DNA of 64,000 bases, from contig NC_135560.1 in NCBI RefSeq assembly GCF_964340395.1, forward strand, positions 11,309,598 through 11,373,597, given 5' to 3'. Below, one piece after another: positions 61,001-64,000 of this stretch. Source of the DNA: Glandiceps talaboti (Eukaryota > Hemichordata > Enteropneusta > Spengelidae). Below the pieces are notes generated by a model. The model was not told where the DNA came from. It saw nothing but the letters and a program-made list of their open reading frames with translations, and searched no databases. Made by a program: the position numbers and the translations under genes. Each line of letters begins with the position of its first letter. The first letter of the stretch is position 1.

Positions 61001-64000
61001 TGGTCTAAGGGATGGTTGCACATGTCACACATTGTAAAGCTCATTAAACGAAGTTCACTTGTTTAGGCAATCCCCCCCCCCCCCCCTCCTCCTAAAATGT
61101 TCATAAGTGTGACATCGACACGTTAATATATGATGTAAACCATGATGAAAATTGTAGCAGTCATGCCAATACGATTGATGTAATGCAGAAACATAGTAAA
61201 CACTTTAAGCTATTAACGGAAACCCAGTACTGTATAAATTTTATTTCAACTTTAATACCAACATCTCAGTAGTAAATACAGCACCTGTTATCATTGAAGG
61301 TCCAAAAGTTTTCTAAATTTGTGCGAATTGAAGCGCAAAAATGAAGTTCAGCAATTGCATTGACACTAGACCCCCTTCCTCCCTAGTTCATTTATTGAGC
61401 TTGTGTGACATCGTGCAATTGTCCCCAAGTCAGGGGAGATGAAGTCTATACTAACAACACCAAAACTTACCAACCAACAAAAACTTCAATCAATGAGTAC
61501 TAAAATAACAATTTACCTTTTATCCTTCACCAGCTTATCTCTTTCATCTGTCAGAGTTTCAGCTTCTTTCTCCAGTGATTCAATCAGGTTTTCACAAGAC
61601 TTTATCTGACAGAATAAAAAATCAAAACACTTTTTTCACCTCCTACCCTGGAAATGTGCTATATGAAAATCTTTTGGATAGATAATCTCAACATATAGTA
61701 CTCAATGCCTTTGAACAGCACACCTAGTGGCCAAATAATACAATCTTTTGTCTTTTGGATAAAGCTTGTTTAGGATATCCCAAACCTCTTTTTCAAATTC
61801 TGCAATTTCTTTTCTCATTGAATCGTTGACCTTTCTCGGCTATCATGGCCCTCACTCTCACTAAAAAATTAATGCTGTCAAACAGCACTCCAAGTGGCCA
61901 AATGATAAAATATTTTGTCTTTCCTATAACCAGAATAAAGTGTGTTTAGAATATCCAATACCTGTTTCTTAAGTTCTGTGATGTCTTTTCTCTCTGACTC
62001 TTTGATCTTTCTGCTTTTTTCAGCCTGTGTGAGTTGTAATCGGAGTTGTTCTTTTTCGTCTTGTAGACATCGTGTCAGGTCCTCTATATGAGCTGTATCT
62101 GTGGCTGTCTGTACCTTCAACAGATCTAATTCTTCTTGGAGGTTCATCCTGTGATAGCAGTAGAGAGGTTAGATGTCATTGTATCGAAATATGTAACAAT
62201 AATACCTTTAGTTATCCAAGAAAATCCGTCACCTCTCACAGACTTTTGCTACGAGTAGATGGTAACTACAAAAGGGAGGACATATAACATTCAAAACCCA
62301 ATGAATATGCAAATCTATTCATCAACTATTCGAGTTTACATTAATATTGTGAGGTCTCTAGTTTTGCACTGAAGCATCTTGAATATATAACCATCATACA
62401 CCTCACATTATGCATATCTCCCGTAAATGTAAACCCTTGAACACTGCCCTCTTGGGGTACCTAATAGAGAGTATAAACATCACCCTAAACACACAATAAC
62501 TAAAAAACTTGTGACTGTAAAGTCTCACCTGTCCATCAGTAGATTTCTATTCTGTCCTTTGAAATAAGTCAATTCATTCCAGACACTATCACTGTCTTCC
62601 TGTTGTAGTTTTCTTGGATCAGATCGATGTACCTTCTTACGTTTCTTCCTCCCACTACAAATCAAATGTAACGAAGCTAATGTAACTTGCTAAAACAAAA
62701 GTACTGGGCCCTTGCTTGAGTGAGGGTGCTACCATAATTAAGTACGGTACATATTGCATCATTGCATCATGAATTTCATTAATTGCTCAGAATTTAAAAA
62801 AAATGCAATTTGTTAAATATGATATACATCTCTCTCTCTTCAACTTTCTCTCTCTCCAACTTTTTCTGTTATGTATTCCTTTTCTTAACTTACTTTTAGA
62901 AAATAAACAAAATTTGTTAATCAAACAAATGGCACTACAAAAGTTAATGTTTGACTAAATTAACTTTCTACACCAAGTACACTTTTATGTTAACACCAGA
63001 TGTTGTATATCAAAAGAATTTTCCTCATTTGTTGTTTTTCTTCCCAGTAAACTTTATTCTTACCTTTGAGCTTCTTCATAAGTTTTGATTTGTTCTTTCA
63101 GAATGTTATAATTTTGTTGTAGAGCTCTCAGTCTTTCAAGTCTTCTGTTGTGAGCTGCCCTTATCTCCTCATTTTCATTGTGCTGCAGAAAAAACATGGA
63201 AGACAGATATTAGAAACAAATGTGAATTTAAGACAATTTCCATCGTTGTCTACAACTTTACTATAATTCTTCTCCTTTAAGCTAATTAGGTAGTACTTGG
63301 TATACAATTTCGTTTGTGAACTCCAACAATGGAAGTATTTTTTACTATGTATAGTATGGAAGTCAAACCGGCACCCTGTAAGTTATCAGACATGCTAAGT
63401 AGGTAGTACTTAATATGCAGTTTAGTTTGAGAACTCCAAATATGGAAGTATTATTACTATATATAGTATGGACAGTTATCCAACATTCCAAATAGGAATG
63501 CAGGAATGTAAGTCAATCTGGCACCCTGGGATGCTGTAAGTTATCAAATATGCTAATTAGATGGTACTAATTATGCAGTTCGGTTTGTGAACTCCAAATA
63601 TGGAAGCGTTTTTACTATGTATAGTAAGGAAGTCAATCTAGTGCCCTGGAATGCTGTAAATTATCAGATATGCTAATTAGATGGTACTAATTATTCAATT
63701 GAGGCATGTTCTTCAATAGTTGAGTTTGGAGTAGCTTTATATGTCCCCAACTCGGATTTTTTCCGATTGATTTTGACTCTATCCTTATTATACAATCTTT
63801 CTTTGATATGCACACACACTTGCCTTTTTTTTGTATCTAGCAAAATACAATTAAAATCACGAAACCTGAAACAAAATGTAGTCTGGCACAACACAAATCT
63901 TACTCTTACTAATATTGATACATTGTATCATCTGGCTCAACACAAATCTTACCGACAGAGATATTTGTTGAGCGAGATGATAAAATGTAGCAGTGTTAGT
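51878..64000 (-). CDS. CNTLN: Centlein (C-terminal 861 residues; 5' part outside window)
   Basis: Nineteen exons on the minus strand join with matching codon phases into one open frame ending TAA at 51880-51878. The protein is a long, mostly coiled-coil chain. Recognition rests on blocks shared with vertebrate centlein: the S-D-P-x-x-L-x-Q-E-D-S-D-S-V-W-N-E-L segment, M-N-L-Q-E-E-L-D, the A-L-N-R-S-I-E-H-M-S-x-V-F plus D-D-G-W-E-E-I segment, I-N-R-L-E-R-D followed by L-I-E-D-L, the A-E-L-E-T-A-A-A-Q-Q-L-H-G-L-A segment, and the S-L-A-S-S-I-L-D-M-S tail. In vertebrates centlein is a centrosomal linker protein that bridges C-Nap1 and CEP68 and supports centrosome cohesion. Human centlein is about 1,400 residues, so roughly the last 60% is here. 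All introns are GT-AG and 160-1,020 bases long. Confidence 0.93.
52468..52674 (-). CDS. CNTLN: CNTLN exon (S-L-A-S-S-I-L-D-M-S block)
   Basis: Sixty-nine residues, V-L-A-A-E-L-L-N-Q-V to Q-E-E-M, including L-A-S-S-I-L-D-M-S-E-A-D-I-E-D-F. Phase 0 at both ends, donor ATG|GTAAGT. Confidence 0.94.
52856..53041 (-). CDS. CNTLN: CNTLN exon (conserved C-terminal helix)
   Basis: Sixty-two residues including A-E-L-E-T-A-A-A-Q-Q-L-H-G-L-A and I-Q-E-L-N-Q-F-V-K, the best conserved C-terminal segment. Phase 0 at both ends. Confidence 0.94.
53500..53690. repeat. Tandem duplication, about 107 bp x 2
   Basis: TTTTGGTAGGTCAC, then TGTCTGTCAGTGACA or TGTCGGTCAGTGGCA, then TAGAGGGCA recur at 53502 and 53609 in the CNTLN intron 53042-54059. 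Confidence 0.7.
54060..54215 (-). CDS. CNTLN: CNTLN exon (coiled coil)
   Basis: Fifty-two residues, K-A-L-E-D-K-I-K-S-L-T to Y-F-T-T-N-T-E-L-E-K-K. Phase 0 at both ends. Confidence 0.92.
54416..54524 (-). CDS. CNTLN: CNTLN exon (L-I-E-D-L coiled coil)
   Basis: Completes a lysine codon, then I-N-R-L-E-R-D-V-S-Q-K-R-S-L-I-E-D-L, a strong match to the centlein block. Ends phase 0 at ATT|GTAAGT. Confidence 0.92.
54780..55065. repeat. (ATCA)n microsatellite with a repeated flank
   Basis: ATCA/ATCG blocks at 54776-54820, 54857-54905 and 54952-55012 alternate with a flank AAAGTACAACACACCAAAAT present three times, so the compound unit of about 100 bases has itself been tandemly duplicated. Confidence 0.88.
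55352..55449 (-). CDS. CNTLN: CNTLN exon (coiled coil)
   Basis: Phase 0 start, N-S-Q-S-E-V-S-K-Q-A-G-V-I-K-T-L-K, leaving two bases at GAAAA|GTAAGT. Confidence 0.87.
55600..56062. repeat. 21-bp tandem array, about 22 units
   Basis: GATACTGTTTGATATGGTACA and variants (GGCATGTA, GGTATGGA) repeat across the intron 55450-56100 and stop about 40 bases from the 5' splice site of the exon at 56101. Some units are 19-27 bases. Confidence 0.9.
56101..56277 (-). CDS. CNTLN: CNTLN exon (coiled coil and S-S-G-S-S linker)
   Basis: Fifty-nine residues, K-L-T-Q-E-L-E-N-C then a T-S-S-G-S-S linker and a short helix. Phase 0 at both ends, donor AAA|GTAAGT. About 30 bases of its linker coding are loosely duplicated just outside the donor. 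Confidence 0.88.
56365..56475. repeat. Dispersed repeat shared with 29636-29760
   Basis: CTTCACTGATTGGCTTAGAT and the following CACGGTATGGAC, TTAATTTGCATACAGG and GCACTATTTG match the copy in intron 2 of the tail-anchored gene, in the same orientation. Confidence 0.75.
56782..56913 (-). CDS. CNTLN: CNTLN exon (coiled coil)
   Basis: Forty-four residues, V-T-V-L-R-D-S-K-A-S-I-Q-R to N-Q-R-L-K-I-N-K-Q-T-V-Q, phase 0 at both ends. Confidence 0.9.
57108..57462 (+). mobile_element. Foldback family B, reference copy
   Basis: Starts TTGTGTGGTTCCGATTAC and ends GAGTAACCGGAACCAAACAA. It lies in the CNTLN intron 56914-57762 and is a reverse-complement relative of 34560-34916. No open frame is present. 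Confidence 0.88.
57763..57899 (-). CDS. CNTLN: CNTLN exon (start of C-terminal coiled coil)
   Basis: Completes a valine codon, then a basic linker followed by S-P-N-I-S-S-L-K-Q-R-L-G-S-L-Q-Q-Q. The last part resembles the human centlein I-S-L-Q-Q-Q stretch. Donor CAG|GTAATT, phase 0. Confidence 0.9.
58200..58450. repeat. Degenerate repeat with C-C-A-C-A-A-G-A-G-G-G motif, about 4 copies
   Basis: TGCCACAAAGGGCGCACTTTA, TGCCACAAGAGGGTGCTGTTT, TACCACAAAAGAATGTTCTTT and CACCACAAGAGGGCATAATAT recur with TATGTGACAGGTCTA-type spacers. Intronic. Confidence 0.65.
58463..58567 (-). CDS. CNTLN: CNTLN exon (linker)
   Basis: Completes a glutamate codon, then T-P-R-S-C-R-R-M-I-D-M-G-V to L-E-R-T-P, leaving one base at CAG|GTAAGA. 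Confidence 0.87.
59172..59274 (-). CDS. CNTLN: CNTLN exon (A-V-Q-T-D motif)
   Basis: Encodes V-T-S-I-Q-S-H-I-K-R-L and W-S-T-I-A-V-Q-T-D-D, leaving one base at ATG|GTACGT. The acceptor is CCCCTACTAG. Confidence 0.88.
59435..59600 (-). CDS. CNTLN: CNTLN exon (charged low-complexity linker)
   Basis: Completes a serine codon, then encodes 55 residues rich in S, K, R and D (K-K-K-K-R-S-S and D-D-S-S-T-Q-K-K-S-S). Probably disordered and a possible phosphorylation region. Donor CAG|GTAAGA, phase 0. Confidence 0.88.
60143..60234 (-). CDS. CNTLN: CNTLN exon (conserved D-D-G-W-E-E-I block)
   Basis: Thirty residues, H-Q-R-A-L-N-R-S-I-E-H-M-S then an acidic stretch with G-W-E-E-I-S, among the best conserved parts of centlein outside the coiled coil. 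Leaves two bases at CAG|GTAAGA. Confidence 0.92.
60417..60655. mobile_element. Foldback family A, copy 3
   Basis: The right end (CATCCATATGTTCATTTTAA) matches the family terminus and the left end is eroded. The centre is the intact palindrome GTTATTGTACATACAATAAC at 60463-60482, the probable seed of the ACAT expansion in copy 2. It lies in a CNTLN intron. Confidence 0.8.
60711..60864 (-). CDS. CNTLN: CNTLN exon (coiled coil with basic S-R-S-R-R tract)
   Basis: Completes an arginine codon, then encodes A-L-K-I-E-L-S-K-I and a helix ending in a lysine/serine/arginine-rich stretch. Ends phase 0 at GAT|GTAAGT. Confidence 0.9.
61008..61432. mobile_element. Foldback family C, copy 2 (inverted relative to copy 1)
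   Basis: Right terminus GTTCATTTATTGAGCTTGTG and TGACATCGTGCAATTGTCC; left terminus GGTTGCACATGTCACAC. The interior (ATGTAAACCATGATGAAAAT and AACATCTCAGTAGTAAATAC) is the reverse complement of 46021-46582, including a poly(C) run at 61071-61086. In a CNTLN intron. Confidence 0.85.
61517..61605 (-). CDS. CNTLN: CNTLN exon (coiled coil)
   Basis: Starts phase 0 with I-K-S-C-E-N-L-I-E-S-L and leaves two bases at AAAAG|GTAAAT. The acceptor is TATTCTGTCAG. Confidence 0.88.
61716..61860 (-). pseudogene. Decayed duplicate of the CNTLN exon 61962-62148
   Basis: The sequence 61716-61835 parallels 61880-62015, covering both the exon 3' half and its intron flank (GTGGCCAAAT, TTTTGTCTTT, GGATATCC). The copy would encode R-K-E-I-A-E-F-E-K-E against R-K-D-I-T-E-L-K-K-Q in the exon. 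It keeps a GT after E and even has a TTTTTTAG acceptor, but every frame across it contains a stop, so it cannot be a coding exon. Confidence 0.75.
61962..62148 (-). CDS. CNTLN: CNTLN exon (coiled coil, M-N-L-Q-E-E-L)
   Basis: Sixty-two residues of heptad-rich helix ending K-K-Q in phase 0, donor CAG|GTATTG. A decayed duplicate of its 3' half with donor lies about 180 bases further along in the intron. Confidence 0.92.
62529..62654 (-). CDS. CNTLN: CNTLN exon (conserved V-W-N-E-L block)
   Basis: One base completes a serine codon. It then encodes G-R-K-K-R-K-K, a basic cluster that could bind nucleic acid or microtubules, and the conserved Q-E-D-S-D-S-V-W-N-E-L block. The donor is ACAG|GTGAGA, leaving two bases. 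Confidence 0.92.
63064..63182 (-). CDS. CNTLN: CNTLN exon (basic coiled coil)
   Basis: The acceptor is TTTTTTCTGCAG and the donor CAAAG|GTAAGA. It starts in phase 0 and leaves two bases. It encodes H-N-E-N-E-E-I-R-A-A-H-N-R-R and a leucine-rich helix ending in E-E-A-Q. Confidence 0.88.
63275..63705. repeat. Tandem repeat, about 125 bp x 3.5
   Basis: The phrases TGCTAATTAGATGGTACTAA, GAACTCCAAATATGGAAG and CTATGTATAGTA recur near 63290, 63395, 63550 and 63670 in the CNTLN intron 63183-63952. Confidence 0.8.
63953..64000 (-). CDS. CNTLN: CNTLN exon cut by the window edge
   Basis: Sixteen residues (L-A-Q-Q-I-S-L-S end) run to the donor TCG|GTAAGA and finish in phase 0, matching the next exon. 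The upstream boundary is outside the window, so this is the least certain exon. Confidence 0.55.

Overview
This is nuclear DNA from an animal, not a prokaryote or virus. Coding sequence is sparse and split into short exons with GT-AG introns. Introns reach 22 kb, base composition is strongly AT-rich, and interspersed and tandem repeats are everywhere. An intronless TRIM-type RING/B-box/NHL gene, the non-LTR retrotransposon tail and the small foldback elements fit a marine invertebrate (a lophotrochozoan or an invertebrate deuterostome). The sequence alone does not fix the species.

Three host genes are supported. (1) A plus-strand gene of at least four exons spans 1517-41301. Its exons join with matching codon phases and end in a basic stretch plus one C-terminal membrane segment, so it is tail-anchored. 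I read it as a syntaxin-like t-SNARE relative, with an unusual helix. (2) A 423-residue RING/B-box/NHL gene lies uninterrupted on the minus strand (30759-32030), nested antisense inside the 22.6-kb second intron of gene 1. (3) The C-terminal 861 residues of centlein (CNTLN, a centrosome-cohesion protein) lie on the minus strand across 19 phase-consistent exons between 64000 and 51878. The 5' part of that gene is beyond the right edge. Genes 1 and 3 converge, with about 8.5 kb of repeat-filled DNA between them.

Layout. 1-12.9 kb: first visible exon, a tandem duplication of its 5' splice site, an 83-copy 33-bp minisatellite that is open in several frames on both strands, and a 5'-truncated non-LTR retrotransposon. 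13-35.6 kb: second intron with tandem arrays (55, 75 and 40 bp), two large foldback elements and the nested TRIM-NHL gene. 35.6-43.4 kb: the last two exons, then a 30-bp minisatellite that probably lies in the 3' untranslated region. 43.4-51.8 kb: intergenic, with (ACAT)n, (AT)n and (AC)n microsatellites, one of which has expanded inside a small foldback transposon. 51.8-64 kb: CNTLN exons, with the introns holding further copies of the same foldback families and several duplicated exon fragments.

The most notable features are the 33-bp array with no length variation, the duplicated splice-donor array beside exon 1517-1638, the transposon copy whose centre became an (ACAT)n microsatellite, and a decayed duplicate of a CNTLN exon.
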